Position numbers and translations under genes: made by a program | In this document: positions 1 to 11,542 of the stretch, one piece after another | How positions within the stretch are numbered: position 1 is the stretch's first letter | How the letters are laid out: the number at the start of each line of letters is the position of its first letter | Assembly: GCF_029784155.1 (NCBI RefSeq) | Contig: NC_073693.1 | Coordinates: 139,117,988 to 139,181,987, forward strand | Reading direction: 5' to 3' | Length of the DNA: 64,000 bases | From: Uranotaenia lowii | Taxonomy: Eukaryota; Arthropoda; Insecta; Diptera; Culicidae | Notes under the pieces: generated by a model | Database searches by the model: none | Told to the model about the DNA's origin: nothing | The model's input: only the letters and a program-made list of their open reading frames with translations

Positions 1-2409
1 AGTATCAGTAGCAGAATAAAAACAAAATCATAATATAAAAACCGGACAAGACAAACATCCCTGATTAACTCAAACGAACCGTGATATGCCAAAACGAACA
101 CTTTGATTTAAATTAAAACTTCAAAACGGTCCGGAAAGTAAATCAGAATTTCATGTGCATTGCAAACCGCTGCAAACAGCATTTTCAAGTTCATAGAACT
201 CGCTTTAAAAATGAATTAAAAAGAAAAAAAATACTTAGTTTTGGTTTACTTGAATTTTTGCCAAAGAGGACATTGCTAACTCGTCCGCTGTCCAGCCAAT
301 GAGCCACACCCGGCCGGGGGGACAACACTCTGCCTCGCTAGACTTATTCACTCGCTCTAGGAAATTCTGGGAAGAGCAGCATCGGAATTCGAGGGCCTTT
401 AAGGTAAATCCATCTTCACTATAAGAGGAAACTGTTTAATTTAATTTTTCCCTTATTGAATTACATGGAAAGGAATTTTCCTACAACGATTTTGACACAC
501 GCGGAAAAAAAAATTTACGTCCAATCCTACCAACGCCTACTGCACTTCCCTCGGTCAACTCCCTCGTAAATATAAACTTTGAAATATATAAAAATGTTTT
601 TCGGTCCATGGGAACTACCCAAAATCTAATTCTATTTTTAAGAACAACCATTGATCAAACAATTTTTATTTATCAGCTTCAAAAACGGCAACGAAATTTG
701 AGCGACTTAATACGCCTGAACATGCAAGAATTTGCCAGAGTGAATAAAAACCTAATTAAATAATTGTTTAATGTAAAACAAGTGCTATTCAGTATCAGAA
801 AAGTTTTATTGAAAATCTCTAAATAAGAAAGTAAAATTATGAACCTTCGCACTCGTCGGTAGATTGATGAGAGAAATTTGTCGTTTGAAAGATTTTTTTA
901 ATTTTTCATTCAGTCTTCCTCCCCCAGGTTGGAATTATCCAGAAGAGTGGTTGAATTTATGCCAGAATCCTCAGACCAACTCAGTTAAGTTAGGTCATTT
1001 CTGAACATTAAAAGCTTTTTTATTACAGTTCTAATCGAAATGCGGCCTTCGGGTGAATGTTTGCTAACGAAGCTATTGATGGAGGACCGGTTTTTCATGT
1101 TCTTCCCGAACAATACGTCTCAAAATTTCATACAACCTTCAAGTTTCTTGCGCAACCCCTTCCCGTGGTCAGATCAGGCCTAAATTTAGCATGGAACCTT
1201 GTGCTATACCTTGGATCAATTTTAACCTGCTTCATATGATTTTCTGTAAGCTTTCACTTTGCATTGAGTGAAGTAGTTAATTATTAGAAATCTTAGACCC
1301 GACCTATCTACCTTATCTCTTGATGTTTTCTATACTAATAGATCGGTTCTTTCAACAGAAATAAGCTCGAAATATCGTTGTACAGTAAGAAATATCAAAT
1401 CCATTGTTAAAAATAAAGATTTGAAGCTGAATTCCTTAATTTAATGATTTAAAAAAGAAACTCGGAAAAAAACATCTAATCGATTAAAAAAAACACCTAT
1501 TTAATAGAGAAAGTCAATTACAGATTGGAACTGTTCTCTGACTTCCTCTCGAGTCAGTTATTATGGCTTCCGATTGGTAAGTTAGCAGAAGAAATAAAAA
1601 TACCTTTCACAAATCAGGAAGAAAAATCCCTACCGGGAAAAAACAACCGTGGCACCTTGCTGCATGTGGCACATCATCAGATTGCATTTCACAGTGTTGA
1701 ATTCCAGTAGGGACTCGTGCAGAAGAAAACATCAACTTCTGTGCTGAGTCAAGCTGCAGTAACAGCATCACAACAGATGGCGCGGCAATTGCATTACGTT
1801 CTTGTTGTGACTTTCGTCGGATTATGCTCTGGGACTTACACAACCATTCAAGAACGGTGACACGGATTTGTACTTTTTTTATCTTAGAACTTCTGTGAGA
1901 GACGCTTAAGTTTTAATCTTAAAACTGCACAATCTTGAAATTTTAATATTGAAATAAACTTAAAAATAAAAGTAAAAAAACATTAAAAATTCCTTAAAAA
2001 GGTTTTTTTTCTAAAATCGTATTTATCTACTCAAAACATTCGATCTGCGATGTAGATTTGCACATTCCGCACACCAAAACACAACATGCAGATAAAGGGA
2101 TTTTGTTTTTCTCCACTTGCTCTGCTGCATCTTTCTTTTGACGAACATCGTCGGAGTGTTTTAATCCCCTCGAAGAGGAAATAAACAGTAAAATTTAAGC
2201 ACCGACTAAAACTTCTGCTGGGTGTGTTTCTTTGGGGAAAATTAACATGCTTCTGAAGCGGATCTCTGAAAGCATTCCGATTGGTTAGTTTAACGTGGCT
2301 TAAGGAAGGTTCCAAATTGACATCATTCAATGCTAGGCACAGAAATTCCAATGAGAAACCGAAGAAAAAATATCAACCAGTCTCGATTATGTAATTTGAA
2401 AAAAAAAAT
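1..2409. other. Unassigned, probably intronic DNA
   Basis: AT-rich sequence without a supported gene. A few short open frames occur on both strands but none has a recognisable domain or codon pattern. Since the first Ig exon at 7911 needs an upstream exon, this stretch is most simply the end of a preceding intron. No tRNA, rRNA or transposon end was recognised. Confidence 0.5.
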
Positions 2410-2439
2410 TAAACGTTTTTTTTAACTTGAAAATTTAAG

Positions 2440-3735
2440 AACTTGACATTTTGAGATTTTGACATTTTGACATTTTGACATTTTGACATTTTGACATTTT
2501 GACATTTTGACATTTTGACATTTTGACATTTTGACATTTTGACATTTTGACATTTTGACATTTTGACATTTTGACATTTTGACATTTCGACATTTTGACA
2601 TTTTGACATTTTGACATTTTGACATTTTGACATTTTGACATTTTGACATTTTGACATTTTGACATTTTGACATTTTGACATTTTGACATTTTGACATTTT
2701 GACATTTTGACATTTTGACATTTTGACATTTTGACATTTTGACATTTTGACATTTTGACATTTTGACATTTTGACATTTTGACATTTTGACATTTTGACA
2801 TTTTGACATTTTGACATTTTGACATTTTGACATTTTGACATTTTGACATTTTGACATTTTGACATTTTGACATTTTGACATTTTGACATTTTGACATTTT
2901 GACATTTTGACATTTTGACATTTTGACATTTCGACATTTTGACATTTTGACATTTTGACATTTTGACATTTTGACATTTTGACATTTTGACATTTTGACA
3001 TTTTGACATTTTGACATTTTGACATTTTGACATTTTGACATTTTGACATTTTGACATTTTGACATTTTGACATTTTGACATTTTGACATTTTGACATTTT
3101 GACATTTTGACATTTTGACATTTTGACATTTTGACATTTTGACATTTTGACATTTTGACATTTTGACATTTTGACATTTTGACATTTTGACATTTTGACA
3201 TTTTGACATTTTGACATATTGACATATTGACATATTGACATATTGACATATTGACATATTGACATATTGACATATTGACATATTGACATATTGACATATT
3301 GACATATTGACATATTGACATATTGACATATTGATATATTGACATATTGACATATTGACATATTGACATATTGACATATTGACATATTGACATATTGACA
3401 TATTGACATATTGACATATTGACATATTGACATATTGACATATTGACATATTGACATATTGACATATTGACATATTGACATATTGACATATTGACATATT
3501 GACATATTGACATATTGACATATTGACATATTGACATATTGACATATTGACATATTGACATATTGACATATTGACATATTGACATTTTGACATATTGACA
3601 TATTGACATATTGACATTTTGACATTTTGACATTTTGACATTTTGACATTTTGACATTTTGACATTTTGACATTTTGACATTTTGACATTTTGACATTTT
3701 GACATTTTGACATTTTGACTTTTTGACATTTTTAT
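2440..3735. repeat. Octamer tandem array (GACATTTT)n with an inner GACATATT block
   Basis: About 1.3 kb of head-to-tail 8-bp units GACATTTT. From roughly 3214 to 3610 nearly every unit carries T to A at position 6 (GACATATT), after which the original form returns. This shows a variant unit that spread locally. Rare single changes are visible, such as TTTCGACA at about 2587 and 2932. Because 8 is not a multiple of 3 and the unit lacks stops on the minus strand, three long overlapping open frames of 420-435 codons result. They are not genes. Confidence 0.97.
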
Positions 3736-3894
3736 AATTTAGAATTTTAACATTTTGATATTTTGACTAAATTTCTGACATTTTGTTGAAATTTTGACAT
3801 TTCAACAGATTTACATTTTGATATTTTGATTTTTTTTAATTTTGACTTTTTGACATTTTACTAAATATCTTTCTGTCCTTCTGTTTTTTTTTTT
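3736..3894. repeat. Decayed junction between two octamer arrays
   Basis: Degenerate TTTTGACA, TTTCTGAC and TTTTGATA units link the two flanking arrays. Intermediate forms such as TTTCTGACATTTTG suggest both arrays grew out of one older octamer-like tract. Confidence 0.7.
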
Positions 3895-3905
3895 TTGTAT
3901 TTCGG

Positions 3906-5582
3906 TCTTTCGGTCTCTCTTTCTGTCTTTCTGTCTTTCTGTCTTTCTGTCTTTCTGTCTTTCTGTCTTTCTGTCTTTCTGTCTTTCTGTCTTTCTGTCT
4001 TTCTGTCTTTCTGTCTTTCTGTCTTTCTGTCTTTCTGTCTTTCTGTCTTTCTGTCTTTCTGTCTTTCTGTCTTTCTGTCTTTCTGTCTTTCTGTCTTTCT
4101 GTCTTTCTGTCTTTCTGTCTTTCTGTCTTTCTGTCTTTCTGTCTTTCTGTCTTTCTGTCTTTCTGTCTTTCTGTCTTTCTGTCTTTCTGTCTTTCTGTCT
4201 TTCTGTCTTTCTGTCTTTCTGTCTTTCTGTCTTTCTGTCTTTCTGTCTTTCTGTCTTTCTGTCTTTCTGTCTTTCTGTCTTTCTGTCTTTCTGTCTTTCT
4301 GTCTTTCTGTCTTTCTGTCTTTCTGTCTTTCTGTCTTTCTGTCTTTCTGTCTTTCTGTCTTTCTGTCTTTCTGTCTTTCTGTCTTTCTGTCTTTCTGTCT
4401 TTCTGTCTTTCTGTCTTTCTGTCTTTCTGTCTTTCTGTCTTTCTGTCTTTCTGTCTTTCTGTCTTTCTGTCTTTCTGTCTTTCTGTCTTTCTGTCTTTCT
4501 GTCTTTCTGTCTTTCTGTCTTTCTGTCTTCCTGTCTTCCTGTCTTCCTGTCTTTCTGTCTTTCTGTCTTTCTGTCTTTCTGTCTTTCTGTCTTTCTGTCT
4601 TTCTGTCTTTCTGTCTTTCTGTCTTTCTGTCTTTCTGTCTTTCTGTCTTTCTGTCTTTCTGTCTTTCTGTCTTTCTGTCTTTCTGTCTTTCTGTCTTTCT
4701 GTCTTTCTGTCTTTCTGTCTTTCTGTCTTTCTGTCTTTCTGTCTTTCTGTCTTTCTGTCTTTCTGTCTTTCTGTCTTTCTGTCTTTCTGTCTTTCTGTCT
4801 TTCTGTCTTTCTGTCTTTCTGTCTTTCTGTCTTTCTGTCTTTCTGTCTTTCTGTCTTTCTGTCTTTCTGTCTTTCTGTCTTTCTGTCTTTCTGTCTTTCT
4901 GTCTTTCTGTCTTTCTGTCTTTCTGTCTTTCTGTCTTTCTGTCTTTCTGTCTTTCTGTCTTTCTGTCTTTCTGTCTTTCTGTCTTTCTGTCTTTCTGTCT
5001 TTCTGTCTTTCTGTCTTTCTGTCTTTCTGTCTTTCTGTCTTTCTGTCTTTCTGTCTTTCTGTCTTTCTGTCTTTCTGTCTTTCTGTCTTTCTGTCTTTCT
5101 GTCTTTCTGTCTTTCTGTCTTTCTGTCTTTCTGTCTTTCTATCTTTCTGTCTTTCTGTCTTTCTGTCTTTCTGTCTTTCTGTCTTTCTGTCTTTCTGTCT
5201 TTCTGTCTTTCTGTCTTTCTGTCTTTCTGTCTTTCTGTCTTTCTGTCTTTCTGTCTTTCTGTCTTTCTGTCTTTCTGTCTTTCTGTCTTTCTGTCTTTCT
5301 GTCTTTCTGTCTTTCTGTCTTTCTGTCTTTCTGTCTTTCTGTCTTTCTGTCTTTCTGTCTTTCAGTCTTTCTGTCTTTCTGTCTTTCTGTCTTTCTGTCT
5401 TTCTGTCTTTCTGTCTTTCTGTCTTTCTGTCTTTCTGTCTTTCTGTCTTTCTGTCTTTCTGTCTTTCTGTCTTTCTGTCTTTCTGTCTTTCTGTCTTTCT
5501 GTCTTTCTGTCTTTCTGTCTTTCTGTCTTTCTGTCTTTCTGTCTTTCTGTCTTTCTGTCTTTCTGTCTTTCTGTCTGTCTGT
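3906..5582. repeat. Octamer tandem array (CTTTCTGT)n
   Basis: About 1.68 kb of near-perfect 8-bp pyrimidine-rich units CTTTCTGT, about 209 copies. Only a handful of variants are seen, for example CTTCCTGT near 4527-4545, ATCTTTCT near 5140 and TTCAGTCT near 5363. The near identity of copies points to recent expansion. The strand bias (C/T with one G on the + strand) makes a 563-codon Ser/Leu/Phe/Cys open frame that is an artefact. Confidence 0.97.
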
Positions 5583-5960
5583 CTGATTTTTTATTTCTAA
5601 CTTCTCGATTCTTCGAATTTCTTACGTTTTAATTTGCTTATTTTTCGATATCTGACTTTTTGATTTTTTGAATTGATGACTTCCTCACGTTCTGTCTGGT
5701 TATTTGCTGTTTGACACTTTGAGTTTCTGTCTTTTGACTAATTTCTTACTTCTGATATTTGAGCTTATGATTTTTTGATTTTCAGACTAACTTTCTGATC
5801 TTTCGATTTTTCCTGACTTGCTGCCTTTTTGTAGTCCTAGCTTTTTGACTCTTTATCTTTTCGACGTCATGCCTTTTTGTCATTCTGACATTGTGACTTT
5901 TTAACATTATAACTTTTTTATTTAATGACTTTCGACTTTCTTACTTTTTTACCTTGAATA
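5583..5960. repeat. Degenerate octamer tail
   Basis: Loosely repeating TTTTTGAC, TTTCTGTC, TTTCTGAT and TTTTTGTC words continue for about 370 bp after the clean array, with increasing divergence. This looks like an old part of the same satellite domain that escaped homogenisation. Confidence 0.6.
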
Positions 5961-6684
5961 AGAAGTTTGTATCTACTGAATCAATGATTATTTCATTTTT
6001 GACTTAATTCTACTTGACACGTGTTTCATTGAAACGATCATCTTCCCACTTAAAGTTGAATTCGGTTCAACCTTTTACACCCACCAGGTGACTGTAACAT
6101 TAGTTTTAACCTTCAACAAACTCCGGCTATCGGATTGGTTTGCTATCCATTAGGGCAGCAAAAAGTAAGAGAATCCAACAATTCGTTGTAGGGGAGATGA
6201 GGGCATAACGAGCACCCGAGGCATAATGAGAAGTCCATTTTTCTACATAAGTACGTATTTTCTTAAACAAATTTTCATGAGGACTTGTTTCGTACTACCT
6301 ATAGTATTAATTTTTCACCAAAAAAGAAATATCCTTTTCATATTTACAGAAATATTAAATAATAACCAGCTAGGTTCTCAAGTGACGAAAATATTATAAT
6401 TTTTGAACACCACCAAATAAGCTTTTATGACCTTTAAATCATCTTGATCTGAAATGTATACACTGCAACATGATCTACACATTGTTTCTAAATTTTCAGC
6501 ATCATAAATTTTTTGATTTTTCACTTTAATCAATTGTAAAACGCGTTTTTACTTTAATTTGTTCACTAGAGGCGAACAGAGCACTTTCAATGAAGGCATA
6601 TTGAGCATTTTCTGCCGGAGAATCTAGCAGCGAATTCAACTCGATGAAGTCAACTGAATAATAGTGCTACAGCTTAACTTGAAT

Positions 6685-6760
6685 CGTCTGACGATTTGGC
6701 CTATTGGTTAGATGTCGGAGAGGTAATCAGTAGACTCGAGTTCGATTCCTGTCCGAGGGG
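6685..6760 (+). other. tRNA-like (SINE-type) promoter in left arm
   Basis: An A-box-like TGGCCTATTGGTTA (6697-6710) is followed 27 bp later by a B-box-like GAGTTCGATTCC (6738-6749), the layout of an RNA polymerase III internal promoter. A T run (TTTTTTTTT at about 6763) follows and could end transcription. The outer arms do not form a convincing acceptor stem, so this is tRNA-derived rather than a working tRNA gene. Confidence 0.6.
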
Positions 6761-7008
6761 ATTTTTTTTTGCACATACCATTCATGATTGATTTTTTTTA
6801 TTGTTACATTATACGGCTAATAGCATCAAAGCATCATCCGTCAAACAAAACACCAGAAACATAATGTATGAACATGTGTTAATTCTTTGAATTCTACAAA
6901 CAGACCTAGATTATTTTGTTTTTGCTTTGTTTGATGAATCTACGCCTCACCGTTTAGTGCAATCATGATCATAAATGATAAATGAAGAAAAAAAAAAATT
7001 ACCTCCAC

Positions 7009-7085
7009 CAGGAATCGAACTCGAGCCTACTGATTATCTCTCCGACATCTAACCAATAGGCCAAATCGTCAGACGATACAAGTTG
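7009..7085 (-). other. tRNA-like promoter in right arm, opposite orientation
   Basis: This is the mirror copy of the left tRNA-like unit. Read on the minus strand, TGGCCTATTGGTTA (7063-7050) and GAGTTCGATTCC (7022-7011) keep the A-box and B-box order and spacing. A T run on the minus strand (A run at 6987-6998 on the + strand) follows it. The two units converge. Confidence 0.6.
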
Positions 7086-7422
7086 AGCTGTAGCTCTATT
7101 ACTCAATTGACTTCATCGAGTCGAATTCGCTGCTAGATTCCCCGGCAGAAAATGCTCATTATGCCTTCATTAATGGTGCTCATACTGCCTCGGGGGGTTT
7201 CTCATTATGCCTCTACAGTGACTGGTTTTCAGCTTTCGGCAAAATTTTTTAAAATGCATTCTTAAACGTTTTTATCTACTTTCTCAAGTTTCATCCAATT
7301 AGACAATAGACTATTTGAGTGTCGGAACACGAAACAATGATGTAATTCACATATTACAGCTGTTCTCTATGGTTAAATAAGCATTTTCCTTAAGGTGCCC
7401 ATTATGCCCTCATCTCCCCTAC

Positions 7423-7910
7423 CTGACAGTTTTTCCATTTGTCCGAAGCAAGTTTCCTAGCTTCTGCCGATGTTTTTTCCTTTTTCCTTCACAGTATTTG
7501 AGTTTTCTATTACTACTGCTCTTCTCTCTTCGAGTGTCCCTTCTGGCCCGGTCTGGTCTGGCACTTCCCGGAACCACTTCCGGCGTAAATGGTTATAATG
7601 TTTTCATTAATTGAGCAGACTGTTGATTTATGCCAACTACTTCTGTCGGGGTCTTTCGTCCAGCTCAGAAAGACACAACTCACAAGCGGTTGAATGACGT
7701 TGATTCGAAACCAGAAGGATGGTCTCGGAAAGGACATGAGAAAGGAAAAAAAGAACAGAAAATTTACAAGCAGTTTGGATTCGTTAGCGAGTCGAGCGAT
7801 AACTCAACATAAAACAAGCACATTCGCCACTCGTTTATCATTTTTGTGATATCGTTTCATGGTTTTCATCTCCTTTTTTCGTTTTTTTTTCTTCTCATTT
7901 TCCCCCGCAG
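7423..7910. other. Intron end before the first Ig exon
   Basis: No gene was recognised here. The last 50 bp form a strong polypyrimidine tract ending in TCCCCCGCAG at 7901-7910, the splice acceptor for the exon that starts at 7911. Confidence 0.7.
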
Positions 7911-8089
7911 GAAGTTACGTTTGTGTGGCAGAAAACGAGCTCGGAACGGTCGAGGCAGCCGCACAAGTCACCGTAGTTAACGACGTCGTTGGACCGCCAA
8001 GATTCCTGTTCGAACCGTACGATTTGGAAGCAGTTGAGGGGACGACCATTGAGCTGCCCTGTAAGGCCGAGGACGATAATGTTGTGCAG
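7911..8089 (+). CDS. Pxn: Internal exon: Ig-domain exon of a peroxidasin-like protein
   Basis: The acceptor is CCCCGCAG at 7910 and the donor CAG|GTGAGT at 8089/8090. The exon enters in phase 1 (its first two bases finish a Gly codon) and leaves in phase 0. It encodes the end of one I-set Ig domain, with the F-strand pattern SYVCVAENELG and a G strand EAAAQVTVV. A short linker with PPRFLFEPYD follows, then the start of the next domain: EGTTIELPCKAEDD contains its first Cys. The domain is completed by the exon at 39771, which supplies the Trp and the second Cys. Adjacent I-set domains with this linker and an EGTTIELPC strand resemble peroxidasin, a secreted heme peroxidase of the extracellular matrix. 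Other multi-Ig proteins such as hemicentin-like or Dscam-like ones cannot be excluded, because no peroxidase or LRR exon lies in the window. Confidence 0.85.
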
Positions 8090-9832
8090 GTGAGTGCTGC
8101 AGCTGGTTCGATTGACCATTTTGGGATCATCGCTGATTGATTGTTATTAGTTTTTCTTGGGTGGCATAATTGGAAGCACATTCATTACAATTGTTTGAGG
8201 AATTGATGAAACCTTATATTTTGTATTTATTATATATAATACAGCTATTTTTTTCAACTAAAACACGATTACGCGTTGCTATTTCGATAGTCACCAAGGG
8301 AACAACATGAAAGCATGAAAACAATCATCATTTTAAAAATTGTTAAGTTATACGTGATTGTTTTTAAACATCCTGTGTATCATCATTCAAATGAATGAAG
8401 CAAATATTGAGAGTAGCAATATTATATTAGATTAAAAATTACCATCATCTTCTTCATTAAATTATATAAATTAATCAAATGCAATGAGCATTGCAATGAG
8501 CTATTGATTCCACTAGAGTAAAATAGGTTTCATTTTTTTAGCGATTCATCCTGCCTAAAAAAATCGAACCAAAAAGCCGTAAGTTAGAAGCTCCATCCTT
8601 CGTCATCGGGTGATGCAAAATAAACGAGCCAGACGGTGTTGAAAATCGAATCCATTTCCATTCGGATCTTTCCGTTTCGAGATTTCGTGCACTCGGAATT
8701 ACCGGGCGTATTTGCTAGCCATCACGGAAGAAGCTTAGCGGCTTCCGGCTCTCGGTCGATGGTATTGACAGGACCTCCAGCCCAAACCCGGAAAAGCGGG
8801 AGGGAACCCGAAAAATGTTTGAAGGATGAAAAACGAATAAAAGTTGATTTATGACTTGGCAGGTGATTCGTACCGATCTGGTATCGCATCGCACCGGTGG
8901 GAATTTCTGTAAATGGAAAACTCATTTTTCAACACCGCTGTCATTTTGAGTATAACTTTAACATTTGGCCCTAGGTTCAATTTGTAACCGGGACGTGGTA
9001 TTTCTCTCATCGAGAATTCGAAATTCGTTAAAATAACGGTTTCGAATTTTTCGAAACCGTACCGAGGGAAGTTTTATGGGATGACACCAGTATCGTGCGA
9101 CGGCCAGGAAAATGCCTATCGACACCTTTCTCCATTTAGTTGCTCCAAAGAAATAGGGTTTTTGCTACACACACATACAAGAGGTCTGTTGGGCACACAT
9201 ATATGCGGAAAGGGCAAAATTTAGCTAAAATGTTGTATTAAACTTAAATGAATGGGGCCTATAAGAACATATATTTCGATTCATTGGCTAACAAGTGGAA
9301 ACAATTAGGTTTATATTTAATTGAGTAGCAGTGCAGAAACTAGCAGAAAAAAATGGAAAACATGACTAGTATGTTTGAAAGGTACATTCAACGTTTTCCC
9401 CAGATCTTTTGTTAAAGTATTCAGGTATATCTTTTAGAATTTGGAACCCGGAAAATGAAACTAAGTGTTTTCGTTGCGGAATTTATAATGATCTTTAGCA
9501 ATACTTCTGCATCCTTAGGAAACAGTCGAATCCTATTCAGAATCTTACTTTTTTTTCAAAGAACCTCACTCGAAATCAGAAAACAAATTTGCAAACAAAT
9601 AAACAAATGCACTGGCTTCTTAAAAATGTGATGCGTTTTGAAAAACTTTCGGTAGTTTTCATATATAAATTCGAAAACTAACTTTTTTTCCATCGAATCG
9701 TATTCATTTTGCATTAAGCTGTCACTTTTGTTTGCCCAACGGTTTACTAATACTAATGCACTGTGCAAAAGCCCTATAGTTCTATAAAAATAGTACCTAC
9801 CATAAATAGGGTAACTTCGATCTAGAATCTAA
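8090..9832. other. Start of the 31.7-kb intron, no recognised feature
   Basis: The stretch begins with GTGAGT. It is AT-rich with a somewhat GC-richer part at about 8590-9120. No transposon ends, RNA genes or exons with good splice sites were recognised. Confidence 0.6.
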
Positions 9833-10132
9833 GAGCAAGTTCACTGGTGTTGGGAAAAAGTGGTAGAAATTTGGACATTTTGAAAATTTTACCATGCAAA
9901 AATATTTTCAAGATCTTTGGCTGTTGTATTTTTTACAGCACTGTTTCTATTTCAGCCGTATGTGATAGAAATATTGCTATTTTTGCATCACAGCATGCGA
10001 AACTACAACACGTGTTGTTAAAAAACTTGAAGGCCACAGATCTTGAAAATGTTTTTGCATGGCAAAATTTGCAAAATGTGCAAAAAGTGACGAAATTGCT
10101 ACCACTTTTTCCCAACACCAGTGAACTTGCTC
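9833..10132. mobile_element. Tourist-like (PIF/Harbinger-type) MITE
   Basis: This 300-bp element has long inverted ends beginning GAGCAAGTTCACTGGTG (9833) and ending with the reverse complement at 10132. Both sides carry TAA (9830-9832 and 10133-10135), the 3-bp TWA duplication typical of PIF/Harbinger elements. The inverted repeat extends inward in part, for example TTTTCAAGATC against GATCTTGAAAA. It encodes nothing, and the open frame read through it is a by-product of the palindrome. Confidence 0.9.
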
Positions 10133-10341
10133 TAAGGTATAATACAGATCACACTTATGACTTCAATTTTTACAAAAAAAAATCATTTAGTGCATCTCCA
10201 GTCTTTTCTTTGTAGGTACATAAAGGGTGATACGGTCAAAATTTGGCCAATATCAACTTGACGAATTTCTTTCAATTTTGCATTTAAAAAACCTGAACAC
10301 CCCTCATTTTGAAGGTGTGTGTGTGTAGAATGTTGCTCCTA

Positions 10342-10795
10342 CCCAGTAAGCGCGTCTTCTCAGAAATCGACAGAGCATGCAAAAAATTGAGAGTTGAGTC
10401 ACCGAACTTAGAATAAAACGGTTAACTTCGGCGACACTCCAAGAACGCAAATATTCTCATTCGGTTTGTCCTGCCGAGATACCTAGAGGCAAAAAATACG
10501 AATGCGTACATGCGAAATCAGTTTGGATCGTACATTCGCACGGTGTGGTCGCATTTTGTCCTTGTCATTCTCAGGCAGGCGAACACGCGTCTCGGAGGGA
10601 AACATACAAACACGATTCGGATTGTGTTCGTGTGTTTCTCTGGAGGGCGTGTCTTAGTTTTATTCGTGGCACTCACCCAAGGCACGCGTATGGTGTGTTC
10701 CTCTCTACCGATGTGATGATGCCAAATCGCCTGAGAGATCGTTACGATCCCTCTGGCGATTTGAGTTACCTCTCTGCCGATTCAAATTTACCGGG
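10342..10795. mobile_element. MITE inserted in the ITmD37E leader (TA duplication)
   Basis: The 454-bp segment interrupts an otherwise family-typical leader, between GTTGCTCC and TTTTGATTTTGG. Its ends are CCCAGTAA and TTACCGGG, an imperfect inverted pair, flanked by TA at 10340-10341 and 10796-10797. A region rich in CGTGTTTGT and CACACGATT-type words lies inside. It has no coding capacity that I can support. Confidence 0.75.
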
Positions 10796-10831
10796 TATTT
10801 TGATTTTGGAGTTCACTCTTCAGTTGTCAAA

Positions 10832-11540
10832 ATATCTAAAAGGAAGAAGAGCAGCGTATCAAAATTTTGCTCGCGCATCGCGAAAATCCGAGCTACCCGC
10901 ACGCAAAGCTGGCTAAATCGCTAAAAGTTGCTAAATCAACCGTTGCAAATGTAATTAAAGTGTTTGTGGAACGTTTGTCGACAGCCAGGAAGTCTGGATC
11001 GAGGGGAAATCGAAAACCGGAAAACCGGCCACTGAGACGACAAAGAGAGTTGCCGGTAGTTTCAAGCGAAACCCTAACCTCTCTCTCCGAGATGCCGCAA
11101 ATAAGCTGGGTGTATCGTCTACAACCGTGCATCGAGCCAAAAAACGAGCCGGACAATCGACTTACAAGAAGGTAGTGACTCCAAATCACGCTGATAAACA
11201 AAATACGACTGTCAAGCGCGATCCTGGAGGCTGTACACGACGATGCTGACGAAGTTTGACTGCGTGGTAATGGACGACGAAACCTACGTCAAAGCCGACT
11301 ACAAGCAGCTTCCAGGACAGGAGTTTTATACGGCAAAAGGAAGGGGAAAGGTAGCAGATATTTTCAAGCACATGAAACTGTCAAAGTTCGCGAAGAAATA
11401 TCTGGTTTGGCAAGCCATCTGTACCTGCGGCTTGAAAAGCAGCATTTTCATAGCTTCCGGGACTGTCAACCAAGAAATTTACGTGGAAGAGTGTTTGAAT
11501 AAACGTCAGCTGCCTTTCCTGAAGAAACACGGTTGTTCCG
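10832..11540 (+). pseudogene. ITmD37E transposase, N-terminal two thirds (broken)
   Basis: This part would carry the paired-like helix-turn-helix DNA-binding region and the first catalytic Asp of the DDE nuclease. The expected start codon at 10832 reads ATA instead of ATG. The HTH region is readable (NPSYPHAKLAKSLKVAKST) from about 10885. A frameshift separates it from the middle part near 11020. From 11243 the catalytic core resumes with VVMDDETYVKADYKQLPGQ, holding the first catalytic Asp. The gene is interrupted at 11541 by a 4.46-kb insertion and continues at 16003. The lost start, the frameshifts and a damaged second Asp in the other half show it is inactive. Confidence 0.9.
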
Positions 11541-11542
11541 TA

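Larger units (their letters stand above)
6191..7420. mobile_element. Foldback (MITE-like) element with TA target duplication
   Basis: The ends are inverted: GGGGAGATGAGGGCATAA at 6191 and its reverse complement finishing at 7420, each flanked by TA (6189-6190 and 7421-7422). Inside is a second long inverted repeat, arms about 6579-6753 and 7009-7182, of about 175 bp at high identity. The motif GGCATAATGAG recurs several times near both ends. No transposase is encoded, so it is non-autonomous. TA duplication suggests mobilisation by a Tc1/mariner-like enzyme. Confidence 0.85.

Noticed and set aside
1524..1576. Possible 53-bp exon between TTACAG and GTAAGT
   Set aside because: Splice-like words flank an open stretch, but it encodes nothing resembling an Ig or peroxidasin segment and is too short to judge.
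2031..2351. 106-codon minus-strand frame
   Set aside because: No domain, ordinary AT-rich context and no splice or promoter support.
2409..5586. Open frames MSKCQNVK-type (minus) and LSVFLSFC-type (plus)
   Set aside because: They are translations of stop-free octamer arrays; all frames of the strand are open with the same 8-residue period.
6685..6760. Functional tRNA gene
   Set aside because: A and B boxes are present but acceptor and anticodon stems do not pair convincingly, and the unit is part of an inverted mobile element.
9847..10215. 122-codon frame
   Set aside because: It lies across the Tourist-like MITE and reflects its palindrome.
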